A stretch of DNA of 64,000 nt from Aliivibrio sp. 1S175. Its GTDB lineage: Bacteria; Pseudomonadota; Gammaproteobacteria; Enterobacterales; Vibrionaceae. Of this stretch, positions 44,756 through 54,228 are shown piece by piece. The position numbers and the translations under genes are program-made. The notes below the pieces were generated by a model, which was given only the letters and a program-made list of their open reading frames with translations, was not told the DNA's origin and made no database searches. The stretch is taken from positions 121,796 through 185,795 of the forward strand of contig NZ_MAJS01000011.1 of the NCBI RefSeq assembly GCF_001690985.1, in the 5' to 3' direction. Positions within the stretch are counted from its first letter, which is position 1. Each line of letters opens with the position of its first letter.

Positions 44756-46180
44756 TTATGCCGCTGATACATCTAGCTGATCTTTTGCCTGTGCGCGTTT
44801 ATACATCGCTAATGTTAAAATCGCTGGAACAAAAATAGCGACTAGCATGGCAATACTATAGATCCCCCAATATTGTGGCTGGATAGAAAGAATACCGGGT
44901 AAACCACCAACACCAATACCATTTGCCATCACACCGGCCCCACCACAAATAGCCGCAGCCATAGCAGAACCAATCATTGCGCTTAACATTGGAAATTTAT
45001 ATTTTAAGTTAATCCCGTACATCGCAGGCTCAGTCACACCAAGATAAGCTGAAATCGCGGCAGGCACTGAAATGTCTCGCTCGCCACTTTTCTTACTGAT
45101 AATGATAATCCCAACAACAGCAGACGCCTGAGCAATGTTTGATAATGCAATTAATGGCCAAATAGGTGTACCACCTAACTCTTGCATTAACTGTAAATCA
45201 ACCGCATTGGTTGTGTGGTGAATACCCGTAATAACCAATGGCGCATAGAAGAAACCAAAGATCACAGACCCAACAATCGCAAAATCTCCAGTCATAGCCG
45301 CTTTAGCAGCCATCGCAACACCGTCACCAAGCACTCGACCAAATGGACCGATGAATGCGTGAGCTAATACGACAGACAACAAAATAGAAACAAATGGCAC
45401 AACTACAAGGTATAGATAAGAAGGAACGATGCGCTTTAAGTTGGTTTCAATAAAAGCCAGTGCAACCCCTGCTAGCATTGCAGGAATAACTTGTGCTTGA
45501 TAACCGACTTTCTCGATAACAAACAAGCCAAAATCCCATACCTCGGGAACTTGTTTACCTATAAGATAAGCATTCATCAATTGTGGTGATACTAACGTCA
45601 CCCCTAATGTAATACCTAAAATTGGCGTACCACCTAACTTTTTCACCGTTGACCAACACACGCCAACAGGTAAGAAGAAGAATATCGCTTCACCAATCAA
45701 CCATAAGAATGAATGAACGGTTGCCCAAAACTGGCTGATTTCAACCAAGGTTTGGCCATCAAACATTTTTAGATCGCCAATGACATTTCTAAAACCTAGA
45801 ATCAAACCACCAGTGATAATAGCAGGCAGTAATGGAACAAATATTTCAGCAAGATGCGAAATACCACGCTCTAATATATTCATATTTTGGCGAGCTGCGA
45901 GTTTTGCATCCTCTTTTGACTCACCTTTATCGCCCGAAAGTTCATTCAATATCTTAAAGACTTCATCCACTTCAGTGCCAATAACAACTTGAAACTGCCC
46001 TGCGTTGGTAAAACACCCTTTTACCATTGGGATTTTTTCAATCGCTTTTACATCAGCACCTTTGGTGTTATTTAATACAAAACGTAAGCGAGTCAAACAA
46101 TGACTTACGCTAGCAATATTTTCTGATCCCCCGATCAGTTCGATCAAACGTTGTACGTCCTTTCTCTCTATTTTACTCAT
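44756..46180 (-). CDS. treB: Trehalose-specific PTS EIIBC component TreB
   Basis: 474 residues from ATG 46180; a GTG at 46192 is an alternative start and neither has a strong ribosome site. EIIB domain at ~1-85 with the phospho-Cys in SVSHCLTRLRF (Cys28) and PMVKGCFTNAGQFQVVIG. EIIC follows with about ten membrane spans (LLPAIITGGLILGFRNVIGD; GIHHTTNAVDLQL for sugar binding). There is no EIIA domain, so EIIA-Glc (Crr) must supply the phosphate. It imports trehalose as trehalose-6-phosphate. Confidence 0.93.
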   Translation of the reverse strand: MSKIERKDVQRLIELIGGSENIASVSHCLTRLRFVLNNTKGADVKAIEKIPMVKGCFTNAGQFQVVIGTEVDEVFKILNELSGDKGESKEDAKLAARQNMNILERGISHLAEIFVPLLPAIITGGLILGFRNVIGDLKMFDGQTLVEISQFWATVHSFLWLIGEAIFFFLPVGVCWSTVKKLGGTPILGITLGVTLVSPQLMNAYLIGKQVPEVWDFGLFVIEKVGYQAQVIPAMLAGVALAFIETNLKRIVPSYLYLVVVPFVSILLSVVLAHAFIGPFGRVLGDGVAMAAKAAMTGDFAIVGSVIFGFFYAPLVITGIHHTTNAVDLQLMQELGGTPIWPLIALSNIAQASAVVGIIIISKKSGERDISVPAAISAYLGVTEPAMYGINLKYKFPMLSAMIGSAMAAAICGGAGVMANGIGVGGLPGILSIQPQYWGIYSIAMLVAIFVPAILTLAMYKRAQAKDQLDVSAA

Positions 46181-46213
46181 ACCTTTGTCCACGTTGATTG
46201 TTATTTTATATTT

Positions 46214-46229
46214 ATGGGAATGTTCCCAT
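46214..46229. promoter_or_regulatory. TreR operator candidate O1
   Basis: ATGGGAATGTTCCCAT, palindromic except the central pair, between treR and treB, 35-50 bases before the treB start. It matches the GGGAACGTTCCC type of LacI-family TreR sites. Confidence 0.72.
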
Positions 46230-46239
46230 TCTCGTTTTA

Positions 46240-46245
46240 AGTATA
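46240..46245 (-). promoter_or_regulatory. -10 box candidate for treBC
   Basis: On the minus strand TATACT lies between the two TreR sites; the -35 region 17 bases upstream is poor (ATTTTT), fitting an activator-dependent promoter. Confidence 0.5.
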
Positions 46246-46270
46246 ATTACAAAGATGAAACAAAAAATAA

Positions 46271-46286
46271 ATGGGAACAATCCCAC
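46271..46286. promoter_or_regulatory. TreR operator candidate O2
   Basis: ATGGGAACAATCCCAC, an imperfect copy of O1, 57 bases further from treB and just upstream of the -35 position. Confidence 0.65.
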
Positions 46287-46288
46287 AA

Positions 46289-46304
46289 GGTGAATCAGAT
46301 CACA
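46289..46304. promoter_or_regulatory. CRP site upstream of treBC
   Basis: On the minus strand TGTGATCTGATTCACC, with perfect TGTGA and TCAC halves and a six-base spacer, immediately upstream of O2 and about 50-60 bases before the predicted transcript start. Confidence 0.72.
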
Positions 46305-46328
46305 ATAAAGCGGGTTTTTTAGACAATA

Positions 46329-47273
46329 TTAAAGAGATAAAGGCTGGGTTAAGTGTGCGATACTTGCGCTCGATTCTAATTGCTGTAAAAGCTGCTTGGC
46401 GGCACTCTCCCCTGCATATTGATAGCCTGGGTTAATACTAATAATGTTGGGGAAGAGAAATGAAAGCAGCTCATTACCACCGACACCAGTGATCTGAATA
46501 TCATTGCGTTGCAACTCTTGAAGACGTTTGGCAACCCCTAAGGCTAACGTATCACTAGCACAAACAATGGCTTGAATTTCATCATCAAGAACCGAATCAA
46601 CTAACGCATAAGCACTTTTGTGATCTAACTGACCTGTGGCAAATTTTGGTAAAATATCATGCTCTTGGCACCATTCAAGGTAAGCATCCAAACGTAATTT
46701 ACCCGTTGTTTTATCGCTAGGATCAACACCGACATACGCGATATTCGTTAAGTGTAGTTCAGAAAGGTAATGTAACGCTTGTCTGATAACGCCATGATTG
46801 TCGTAATTAATTGAGCTCACCTTATCCGTGTCCATTGCGATCACAATAATGCGCTCATTCCAACGCTCAATTTCAGCCATATCACAGTCTGTAAAACCAA
46901 ATAGAATGACGCCATCTACACTCCGTTTTCTTAAGACCTCTAAGTGCTCGTTGGTTTTTTGAGTATCAAACTGGCTCTCCATGATCACGGCATCATAACC
47001 TTGCTGATAAATAATCTCTAAAATGCCGCTAATGGCTTTATTTTCTGAAGGTGAATCAAGGCGAGATGTGATGATCCCTATTACTTTTTGACTGCCACCA
47101 CGCATGCTTTGAGCCGACTTAGAGGGAGTAAAACCAGACTCTTTGATTATCTGTTCTACTTTGAGGCGGGTTTCTGGCTTCACTTTTGGATCATTGGTTA
47201 AAACACGAGAAACCGTCGATTTTCCAACACCAGCCATTTTAGCTATATCAAGAATCGTCAATTTTTTCGTCAT
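46329..47273 (-). CDS. treR: Trehalose operon repressor TreR (LacI family)
   Basis: About 314 residues from the Met at 47273; a Met five codons earlier (47288) is an alternative. LacI-type HTH at the N-terminus (LDIAKMAGVGKSTVSRVL near residues 7-25) and hinge helix SKSAQSMRGG near 55. The rest is a periplasmic-binding-type fold (QKVIGIITSRL, SVDGVILFGF, VCASDTLALGVAKRL). In E. coli trehalose-6-phosphate is the inducer. The gene is upstream of treB on the same strand; two matching operators lie between them. Confidence 0.92.
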   Translation of the reverse strand: MTKKLTILDIAKMAGVGKSTVSRVLTNDPKVKPETRLKVEQIIKESGFTPSKSAQSMRGGSQKVIGIITSRLDSPSENKAISGILEIIYQQGYDAVIMESQFDTQKTNEHLEVLRKRSVDGVILFGFTDCDMAEIERWNERIIVIAMDTDKVSSINYDNHGVIRQALHYLSELHLTNIAYVGVDPSDKTTGKLRLDAYLEWCQEHDILPKFATGQLDHKSAYALVDSVLDDEIQAIVCASDTLALGVAKRLQELQRNDIQITGVGGNELLSFLFPNIISINPGYQYAGESAAKQLLQQLESSASIAHLTQPLSL

Positions 47274-47562
47274 CTGTTCAGTATCCAATAAGTAAAATTC
47301 AAAGATCGATTATAGCTTATCTATGAAAATTCTGAACTGAAAAGAAAATACTTACCTAAAAATCTCTAATTTTCATGTCATATACAACGGAGGGGCTTAA
47401 TTGATATTTGTAATATTACATTCCTATTGATATTAAGTTTGAAGCCAATCGAAGGTTATTTATTTCAATATCTAACTTCACCGCGAGTTTAATAATCTCA
47501 TATTGAAATCATTAAATAATGTGATATTACTTCAAAATACTAACCAAAATAGAGGAATATAT

Positions 47563-49350
47563 ATGTATAAAATTTTAACTCTTTCTATTGTAGCCCTTCT
47601 TGCTGGTTGCGGTGGAGATAGCGATAGTGGCGGTGGAAGTAATGGCGGAAGTTTACACGTATTCAGCTCTTCACCACATGTTAGCGTACAGGGTAATGCG
47701 ACAGAATCAACACGAGTCATTATACCTGTAAATTCAAGAGGAACGACCTCAAAAAACCTCTATTTTGGTGCGTTTTATGACAGCATCGCTATCAAATCAA
47801 CCTATATGAATATCACCTCAGACAGCACTGGTAATCTTGAGGTTGATTTTATTCCTGGTTACGCTGTTGGTGATGGCCAATCAACACACAATATCTCTAT
47901 CAATTTTTGCTATGATGAATATTGTAATGAACAAGTGTCTGGCTCTCCAATTAATGCCTCCATCAATTATAACGTAAGCTTAGACGATGAAATTAGGATG
48001 GTAAGTGCAGAGTCTACAATAAATCGAGAATACAATTATGATGATGCTAATATTACCGATAACTTCACCTCAAAAGAAATTTCAGTTACTGGCAGTAATA
48101 GCAATTCAATTATCTTTAATCGGGGAAACGATAGCGAATTAATTAATAAATTTAATGTCACACAACGAACGGGGTATTTATTTGACCTTGACCTAGGCTT
48201 AAAGTTACCCGGTAACCTATTAATTGATACGCATAGTAAAGAATTTAAGCTCAATGCTTGTTATGATGCCGAATGTCTCTACCCAGTCAAAGGAAGCCCA
48301 CTGAGTATTCCTATGACCTATAAAGTTAACTCTCCTCTTGCTAGTGGTGACGAATCAATTGCCATAAATGCCCCTCTAGCATTTGATTTCATAGTTAATG
48401 AAGCTGAATATATACAAGGGTTAGATGTTTTAGTTATGACATCAGAATCCCCTGAAAATGCTATCTACGTTTATGACATAAGCAGTAATACAACAGAAAA
48501 ATTTGCACTTACAAGCTATCCTAAAAATCTATCCGTTGATCATAGTGAAAAACAAGGCCGAATTGCAGTTAGTCAATATTATGGTGTTTTTGTTATAGAT
48601 TATAATAAAGCAAGTCCATCAACCTCTTTCCAAAAACTTTTAAACTCAAATTCCAGCCAATCAAATATTGCAGTAAAAGGAGATCACGTTTATACGATAA
48701 GTACTGGGTATAATTGGCAGGCTTTAGAGCGAATAAACATTAATACTGGTGATATTGAAACCAGTAATTCAAGCGAGTTTTATGGCGGACCAATATTAAA
48801 AGTGACGCCAAATGGTGAAGCTTTGTATACACAAGATATAAACTCAAGCCCTCGCTCATTCTCAAAAGTTATATTAGATTCAGAACGTTGGGATGAGCAA
48901 CCAAAATCGGATGTTTATCATGGTACTTATGATCATGGTGATGATTTTTGGTTTGACCGGACTGGAAATTATTATTATTCACAAACAGGAGATTATTTTT
49001 TCATCTCTGACTTTGAATTTATGGATATGACTCACGTAGGACAACTTCCATTACAAAATTATGTGAGTGATGTAGAGTTAAATGAAACGGCTAAATTAAA
49101 ACATCTTTTTGATACAGGCGCTTATCTATGGATTATTGAAGAATACCCATTTAACATGATCAGACAACTACAAAAATCAAATAATGCAGAAATCACGCGC
49201 TATGAAGAAACAACCTCTATGATAGATGGGAGAAATTACACAGAGTGGCCATTTTTTGTTTTTGAATCCAATAATCGTCATATTTTTACATTACAAAATG
49301 CTTATGACGGAAGCGATATAAAGAGAACATCGCTGCTTAGACTTCAATAA
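47563..49350 (+). CDS. Large lipoprotein with two Cys-marked modules and a possible beta-propeller
   Basis: 595 residues from ATG 47563 (AGAGGA 6 bases upstream). Lipobox L-A-G-C at ~residues 13-16, then a Gly/Ser/Asp linker. Two Ig-like modules of ~110 residues (~35-145 and ~150-265) each end in a matching C-Y-D-x-x-C..V-x-G-S-P signature. Residues ~280-590 have blades like MTSESPENAIYVYDI and VKGDHVYTISTGY, suggesting a seven-bladed-type propeller. I know no named family; a cell-surface binding role is only a guess. Monocistronic, with a terminator. Confidence 0.75.
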   Translation: MYKILTLSIVALLAGCGGDSDSGGGSNGGSLHVFSSSPHVSVQGNATESTRVIIPVNSRGTTSKNLYFGAFYDSIAIKSTYMNITSDSTGNLEVDFIPGYAVGDGQSTHNISINFCYDEYCNEQVSGSPINASINYNVSLDDEIRMVSAESTINREYNYDDANITDNFTSKEISVTGSNSNSIIFNRGNDSELINKFNVTQRTGYLFDLDLGLKLPGNLLIDTHSKEFKLNACYDAECLYPVKGSPLSIPMTYKVNSPLASGDESIAINAPLAFDFIVNEAEYIQGLDVLVMTSESPENAIYVYDISSNTTEKFALTSYPKNLSVDHSEKQGRIAVSQYYGVFVIDYNKASPSTSFQKLLNSNSSQSNIAVKGDHVYTISTGYNWQALERININTGDIETSNSSEFYGGPILKVTPNGEALYTQDINSSPRSFSKVILDSERWDEQPKSDVYHGTYDHGDDFWFDRTGNYYYSQTGDYFFISDFEFMDMTHVGQLPLQNYVSDVELNETAKLKHLFDTGAYLWIIEEYPFNMIRQLQKSNNAEITRYEETTSMIDGRNYTEWPFFVFESNNRHIFTLQNAYDGSDIKRTSLLRLQ

Positions 49351-49357
49351 ATAAAAT

Positions 49358-49388
49358 AAACGCACAAGTATAAATCTTGTGCGTTTTT
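49358..49388 (+). terminator. Terminator after the large lipoprotein gene
   Basis: AAACGCACAAG / CTTGTGCGTTT perfect 11-base arms, TTTT after. It may also serve the convergent nagZ gene. Confidence 0.9.
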
Positions 49389-49422
49389 ATTTATCTCTAA
49401 AAGCTACTCATTACTCAAGTGA

Positions 49423-50418
49423 TCACTTTTTCCAGCGATCATAAGCGCGGGTAACGATCTCATTCGCACTTTTCCATTCCTTACTACTTAATAACGTTTT
49501 TCTATCGAAATGTTGTGTTTTCAATAATAAATTAGCTTTTTCTACCGTTTGAATAGCTAGGTTATCTAATACTTCTACGGCTGATTTTCGATTATTGCAC
49601 ATCAATACCATGTCACAACCTGCATCTAATGCTTGCTGAGATCGCTCTGCTGGCCCACCCATGATCGTGGCACCTTCCATGCTCAAGTCATCAGAGAACA
49701 CCAAGCCGTTAAAGTTAAGCTGTTTACGCAGTACGTCTTTCAACCAATATGAAGATCCACTCGCAGGTGATGCATCATACTCAGGGTAGATAACATGAGC
49801 TGGCATCATCGCATCCAAAATACCCGCGTCGATTTGTGCTTTAAAAATCGCCATATCGAGTTCAAAAATATTATCACGGTGATCATAAGGGGTTTCTAAA
49901 TGAGAATCAGCTATCACACCACCATGCCCAGGGAAATGTTTCCCTGTTGTCGATGTTCCTGCTGATTTCATGCCTTTCATAAAGGCCGTGCTGTATTTAA
50001 CGATGGTATTAATATCGTCACCAAATGCACGGTTGCCAATGGCTTTACAATCAAAACCATTATCAAGCACTGGTGCAAACGTAAGATCGATGTCATGAGC
50101 AACGAGCTCTGAACACAATAACCAGCCTGCCGTTTTCGCTAACTCAAGACCATTATCCATTTCAGCATACGCTTGCGCTGGTGGAATAAGCGTAAATTCA
50201 TCTCTAAAACGCTGAACTCGACCGCCTTCTTGATCCACTCCAATAAGGATTGGACGCCCTGCCGCTTTACGAATAGAAGCGGTTAATGCTGCTAATTGCT
50301 TTGAGTCATGATAATTACGAGCAAAAAGGATTAAACCTCCCACAGTAGGATGCTGAAGTAGCTCACGCTCTTCTGCATCAATTTCATACCCTTCAACATC
50401 TAGCCATAACGGACCCAT
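49423..50418 (-). CDS. nagZ: Beta-N-acetylglucosaminidase NagZ
   Basis: 331 residues from ATG 50418 (GGAG 6 bases upstream). GH3 fold: [16 protein letters not shown] and [12 protein letters not shown] at the start, [12 protein letters not shown] near residue 62, the KHFPGHG catalytic-loop His-Asp region near 160, and nucleophile Asp in FSDDLSMEG near 246. It removes GlcNAc from 1,6-anhydro muropeptides in the cytoplasm during wall recycling. anmK, next in the pathway, is divergent 199 bp away. Confidence 0.94.
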   Translation of the reverse strand: MGPLWLDVEGYEIDAEERELLQHPTVGGLILFARNYHDSKQLAALTASIRKAAGRPILIGVDQEGGRVQRFRDEFTLIPPAQAYAEMDNGLELAKTAGWLLCSELVAHDIDLTFAPVLDNGFDCKAIGNRAFGDDINTIVKYSTAFMKGMKSAGTSTTGKHFPGHGGVIADSHLETPYDHRDNIFELDMAIFKAQIDAGILDAMMPAHVIYPEYDASPASGSSYWLKDVLRKQLNFNGLVFSDDLSMEGATIMGGPAERSQQALDAGCDMVLMCNNRKSAVEVLDNLAIQTVEKANLLLKTQHFDRKTLLSSKEWKSANEIVTRAYDRWKK

Positions 50419-50617
50419 TACATTCTCCAAATCATCTTAATTTTTATAGGCTTAAAGTATCACGCTCTTTGTCGTTTTAAAATCTTATATCTTGAACTTA
50501 GGTTCGAAATCTCAAACAAACCCTAGGTATATTTCACTTATTCTATGGCACAATGAGTTTCAGTTTTATTGACCATGATAAAATGCAGATAGCGACATTA
50601 AATATGGAGAGATTAAG

Positions 50618-51721
50618 ATGGAAAAATACGTAGGCTTAATGTCAGGCACGAGTTTAGACGGTGTAGATGCCGTATTAGTTGAAACCAACGGTACAGAAAT
50701 TACACTTCTCGGTCACGCAGATTACCCAATGGATGCTCAATTAAAATCCGATGTATTGTCTGTTTGTACTGGGCAAGCCACCAATTTAAAAATGATTGGG
50801 GAAATAGATCATCGCTTAGGGCATTTATTTGCAGATGCGACCTTACATTTACTCAACACTCTCTCTGTTGATCCTGCCAGTATTACTGCGATTGGTAGCC
50901 ATGGACAAACGCTCTTTCACTCCCCTGATACTCAATACCCATTTACGACTCAATTAGGAGATGCCAATATTATCGCGGCGAAAACGGGAATTAATACGAT
51001 TGCCGATTTTCGTCGCAAAGACATGGCGCTTGGTGGTCAGGGCGCACCATTGGTTCCTGCATTTCATCACACTTTATTTGGCAAGCCAGAAAGTACACTT
51101 ATTGTGCTAAACATTGGCGGTATTTCTAACATCTCGATTCTTCAAAAAAATTCGCCAGTCATTGGTTATGATACTGGCCCTGGTAATATGTTGATGGATG
51201 CCTGGATATATGAGCATAAGCAAAAGAATTATGATCACAATGGTGAATGGGCTCGCAACGGCATCATCATTCATCCATTATTAAGCAAACTAAAACAACA
51301 CTCGTATTTTGCTCGACCTTATCCTAAAAGCACAGGGCGTGAGTTGTTTAACTTAGAATGGTTTACTCAATACATTGAAAATCAATCCTATAAAGCACAG
51401 GACGTACAAACAACTTTATTAGAATTTACCGTCACGACCATTGTTGACCAAATAACTAAGTTTCGCGTTGGTAGCGAAACCAAATTACTGGTATGTGGTG
51501 GTGGCGCGCATAATCAATATTTGATGGAACGATTGCAACACCACCTTCCTAAGTGGGCAGTATCCACCACCAACGACTACAATGTAGATAGTGATAACAT
51601 GGAAGCGATGGCCTTTGCTTGGCTTGCTCACCAACGCGTTCACGACCTAGCAAGTAATGAACCGGATGTTACCGGTGCTTCACGTTATGCAAGTTTAGGT
51701 GTAATCTATCCGGCGTTTTAA
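50618..51721 (+). CDS. anmK: Anhydro-N-acetylmuramic acid kinase AnmK
   Basis: 367 residues. It opens with YVGLMSGTSLDGVDAVLVE, the family signature, with SHGQTLFH near residue 91, an LNIGGISNIS phosphate loop near 166, and the GYDTGPGNMLMDAW substrate site near 190, and ends with an ASRYASLG segment. It cleaves and phosphorylates anhydroMurNAc to MurNAc-6-phosphate, acting after NagZ. Its neighbour nagZ is divergent, and the pair forms a recycling locus. Confidence 0.94.
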   Translation: MEKYVGLMSGTSLDGVDAVLVETNGTEITLLGHADYPMDAQLKSDVLSVCTGQATNLKMIGEIDHRLGHLFADATLHLLNTLSVDPASITAIGSHGQTLFHSPDTQYPFTTQLGDANIIAAKTGINTIADFRRKDMALGGQGAPLVPAFHHTLFGKPESTLIVLNIGGISNISILQKNSPVIGYDTGPGNMLMDAWIYEHKQKNYDHNGEWARNGIIIHPLLSKLKQHSYFARPYPKSTGRELFNLEWFTQYIENQSYKAQDVQTTLLEFTVTTIVDQITKFRVGSETKLLVCGGGAHNQYLMERLQHHLPKWAVSTTNDYNVDSDNMEAMAFAWLAHQRVHDLASNEPDVTGASRYASLGVIYPAF

Positions 51722-51755
51722 ATACAAATAAGAATAATTACTAAGTAGTCCCTTT

Positions 51756-52625
51756 ATGCATATTTCAGCTCAACTACAGCCAATTTGGCACAGCAAAAAG
51801 TCATCCGATCCATGCCATACTTTAGAAGAGCAATTGGCATGGCTGCGCAATGCTGACGATAATATTAAACTTAAAACCTCTGATCCAAAGAAGATACAGA
51901 AAGATCATCTAGCTTTAAATCAATGGTTACCACAACACTTACATTCTGCCATTGAGTTGTTTGCTAAAAAGAATGAGGTTAATCAAAACGTTGCGGCTTC
52001 TATGTGGCTAAAATCATTTAACAACCAATTTTTCACCAGTTTGGTGGCTCTGCGTCTAAAGTTCAATCGTGTTCCTATTATTCAGTTTAATGATATTTTC
52101 ATTTCAACCCCAAATGGTGAGAAAATAAAATCATTACAAATTAATAAACACTGCCCTTTTGTTTGTCTTTCTGATGATCCTCTTTCTTCTGAGTCTCAAG
52201 CGACAACCGTAAGCAATCATGAAGAGCTGGATCTGGCCTTTACGCACCTTTTACAACAAGTCGGCGGTGGATTAAGCGTTCTCTTTGAACAAGAAAAATT
52301 GAAACATCGACCATTTTGGGGGGCCGTATCGTTAGCTGTCAGTGTTTTCTTTATGCGTTTAACCGAAAATGGCATATCCCATAAACAAGCGAATGATATT
52401 GCCCCAGAAGCCGATAAATGGGTCGACAACATCATGCCAGATATAGGCAAAGGATTGGCTCATGTTCGAGTGGCAGAAAATACAACTCAAGCCATTTTGT
52501 ATGTGCAACGCGAAACCTGTTGCATGAAATACAAAATCGATGGCAAGAAGAATTGCGCGACATGCCAATTACTTGATGAAGACAAACGTCACAAGAAAAA
52601 CATCAAACGGATCCCTTCTAAATAA
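51756..52625 (+). CDS. FhuF-like siderophore-iron reductase
   Basis: 289 residues. The C-terminus has the FhuF-type iron-sulphur motif C-C-x10-C-x2-C (CCMKY...NCATC, near residues 252-267), which binds a 2Fe-2S cluster in E. coli FhuF. The helical middle (residues ~140-230, GAVSLAVSVFFMRL) fits that family. It would release iron from ferri-siderophores in the cytoplasm. It lies 34 bp after anmK on the same strand; no siderophore transporter is adjacent, but fec and a siderophore receptor are in the same window. The ligand is unknown. Confidence 0.75.
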   Translation: MHISAQLQPIWHSKKSSDPCHTLEEQLAWLRNADDNIKLKTSDPKKIQKDHLALNQWLPQHLHSAIELFAKKNEVNQNVAASMWLKSFNNQFFTSLVALRLKFNRVPIIQFNDIFISTPNGEKIKSLQINKHCPFVCLSDDPLSSESQATTVSNHEELDLAFTHLLQQVGGGLSVLFEQEKLKHRPFWGAVSLAVSVFFMRLTENGISHKQANDIAPEADKWVDNIMPDIGKGLAHVRVAENTTQAILYVQRETCCMKYKIDGKKNCATCQLLDEDKRHKKNIKRIPSK

Positions 52626-52642
52626 TACGCATCTTATCAATG

Positions 52643-52680
52643 GTAATGTGTCGGTCATTTTACTGACACATTACTTTTAT
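52643..52680 (+). terminator. Terminator after the FhuF-like gene
   Basis: GTAATGTGTC / GACACATTAC perfect 10-base arms (52643-52652, 52665-52674) then T-rich DNA. Confidence 0.8.
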
Positions 52681-52751
52681 AAATCTTAAATAAAACTTAC
52701 ATCAATCTTTCATATAGTTTTTTTATCTTAGATACCAAGCAAACAATTACA

Positions 52752-52770
52752 CCAAAACGGATTGTTTTGG
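52752..52770 (+). repeat. Inverted repeat in the porin leader
   Basis: CCAAAAC / GTTTTGG arms (52752-52758, 52764-52770) 24 bases before the porin start. It could be a 5' mRNA-stabilising stem, or an operator. Confidence 0.4.
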
Positions 52771-52793
52771 TTACTTTAAAGGTATGGAATCTA

Positions 52794-53732
52794 ATGAAAA
52801 AATTACTACTATCAACCGCTATATTGTCGTCTCTTGCATCAACTTCACTTTTCGCTGCAACCGTTTATGATCAAGACAACACTCAATTGAAAGTTGGTGG
52901 CAGAGCCGAAGCACGAGCGAATATATCCGACAATAATGAAACAATAGACAACAGCTCATTTAAAGATAAAAGTCGTGCACGTATTAATTTAAAAGGTAAA
53001 ACAAAAATCAATGAAAGCTTAGGTGCCTTTGGTACTTATGAAGTCGAAATTGGGAGTGGTAAGAATAATACGGTAAATACCCGTTACTTATTTGCAGGCT
53101 TAAGCACTACCGTTGGTAATTTCTCTTACGGCCAACAAGATTCAGCGCAAGTTATGCTGACTGATTACACCGATATTCTTGCTACGTTTGGTGGTGATGC
53201 TGCCGATTTAACGACAGGCAACCAAGATAAGCGTGAAAACAACTTCTTATACTCTGGTGAATTTGATGCGTTAACAGTGCAAGCAAACTACATTGCCAGC
53301 AATGAAAAAGACGATGATAGCTTTGGTATTTCTGGTATGTATGCTTTGCCTATGGGATTGGACTTTGGCCTAGGTTACACATCAGGACAGCAAGCCTCTG
53401 CAGGCTTAAATTCTGTCGATGCCGACCAAATAAATCTCGCGATTCGCTATACAGTAAATGCCTTCATGGTATCAGGCTTATTTACTACTGGTGAAATCGA
53501 TAATAAAGACGCCAATGGTTACGAACTGGCTGCGGCTTATAAACTCGACCAATGGGTTTTCCAGGGCGTATATAACTTTCAAGACGTAGACAGTACCGAT
53601 ACAGAAAACAATGTGGCTATTGAAGCCATTTACAAACTCAATAAAAGTTTCCGTACTTATGCAGGCTACAAATTTGAACAAATCGACAATAAAGACGACC
53701 AACTGCAATTTGGCCTACGTTACGATTTCTAA
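52794..53732 (+). CDS. Gram-negative porin (OmpU/OmpC-like)
   Basis: 312 residues from ATG 52794, which gives a normal signal peptide ending in F-A-A near residue 20; an ATG nine codons earlier is in frame. It starts as VYDQDNTQLKVGGRAEAR, the typical porin first strand, continues as ~16 amphipathic strands and ends with LQFGLRYDF with terminal Phe. A trimeric general porin is likely; the selectivity cannot be read. Single gene with leader stem and terminator. It may be a paralogue of OmpU; the exact name is not given. Confidence 0.85.
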   Translation: MKKLLLSTAILSSLASTSLFAATVYDQDNTQLKVGGRAEARANISDNNETIDNSSFKDKSRARINLKGKTKINESLGAFGTYEVEIGSGKNNTVNTRYLFAGLSTTVGNFSYGQQDSAQVMLTDYTDILATFGGDAADLTTGNQDKRENNFLYSGEFDALTVQANYIASNEKDDDSFGISGMYALPMGLDFGLGYTSGQQASAGLNSVDADQINLAIRYTVNAFMVSGLFTTGEIDNKDANGYELAAAYKLDQWVFQGVYNFQDVDSTDTENNVAIEAIYKLNKSFRTYAGYKFEQIDNKDDQLQFGLRYDF

Positions 53733-53784
53733 GTAAAATCGTTAACAATAATAAACTTTAGTACTCTGGGTGGAGGCTAAATAC

Positions 53785-53819
53785 AAATCCGAAACGGTTA
53801 TTTTACGGTTTCGGATTTT
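53785..53819 (+). terminator. Terminator after the porin gene
   Basis: AAATCCGAAAC / GTTTCGGATTT perfect 11-base arms (53785-53795, 53808-53818) then T. Confidence 0.87.
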
Positions 53820-53884
53820 CATTTTGGCACATCGAACCAATTTCTGTTATAACGTAGCCTCAAATCACTATTTAACGGTTAATC

Positions 53885-54121
53885 ATGAAATTACTAGTTC
53901 GCAATTTACCTCGTACAATGACTGAATATGAATTAAGAGAAATGTTTAAAGCTCACGGTTCTCTTGGTTATTGCACATTAGTTTTAGACGAAGCGACTGG
54001 CGAATCTAAAGGTTTTGCCTTTATTGACATGCCAAACGATGAAGAAGCTCTAGCCGCTATCGAAGCTGAAAATGGTAAAAAGTTTGATAAAGACAAAATT
54101 CGCGTAAAAGCAGCAGAATAA
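53885..54121 (+). CDS. Small RRM RNA-binding protein
   Basis: 78 residues, a single RRM domain with nothing else. RNP-2 is LLVRNLP near residue 3 and RNP-1 is KGFAFIDM near residue 42, with aromatic Phe in place to stack on RNA. Such stand-alone RRM proteins occur in Vibrio, Shewanella and cyanobacteria; their targets are mostly unknown, and cold response is a common suggestion. Monocistronic, with a strong terminator. Confidence 0.88.
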   Translation: MKLLVRNLPRTMTEYELREMFKAHGSLGYCTLVLDEATGESKGFAFIDMPNDEEALAAIEAENGKKFDKDKIRVKAAE

Positions 54122-54139
54122 TTTCTTTATTTTGTATCT

Positions 54140-54183
54140 AGTGATTCAAATATCATGGCTCTCAAGCTGATATTTGAATCACT
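54140..54183 (+). terminator. Terminator after the RRM gene
   Basis: AGTGATTCAAATATCA / TGATATTTGAATCACT, a 16-base perfect stem with a 12-base loop, then T-rich DNA. Confidence 0.87.
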
Positions 54184-54228
54184 TATTTTGTTCACCTATT
54201 CCCCTACAAACTCTGCTAATTAGATAAG

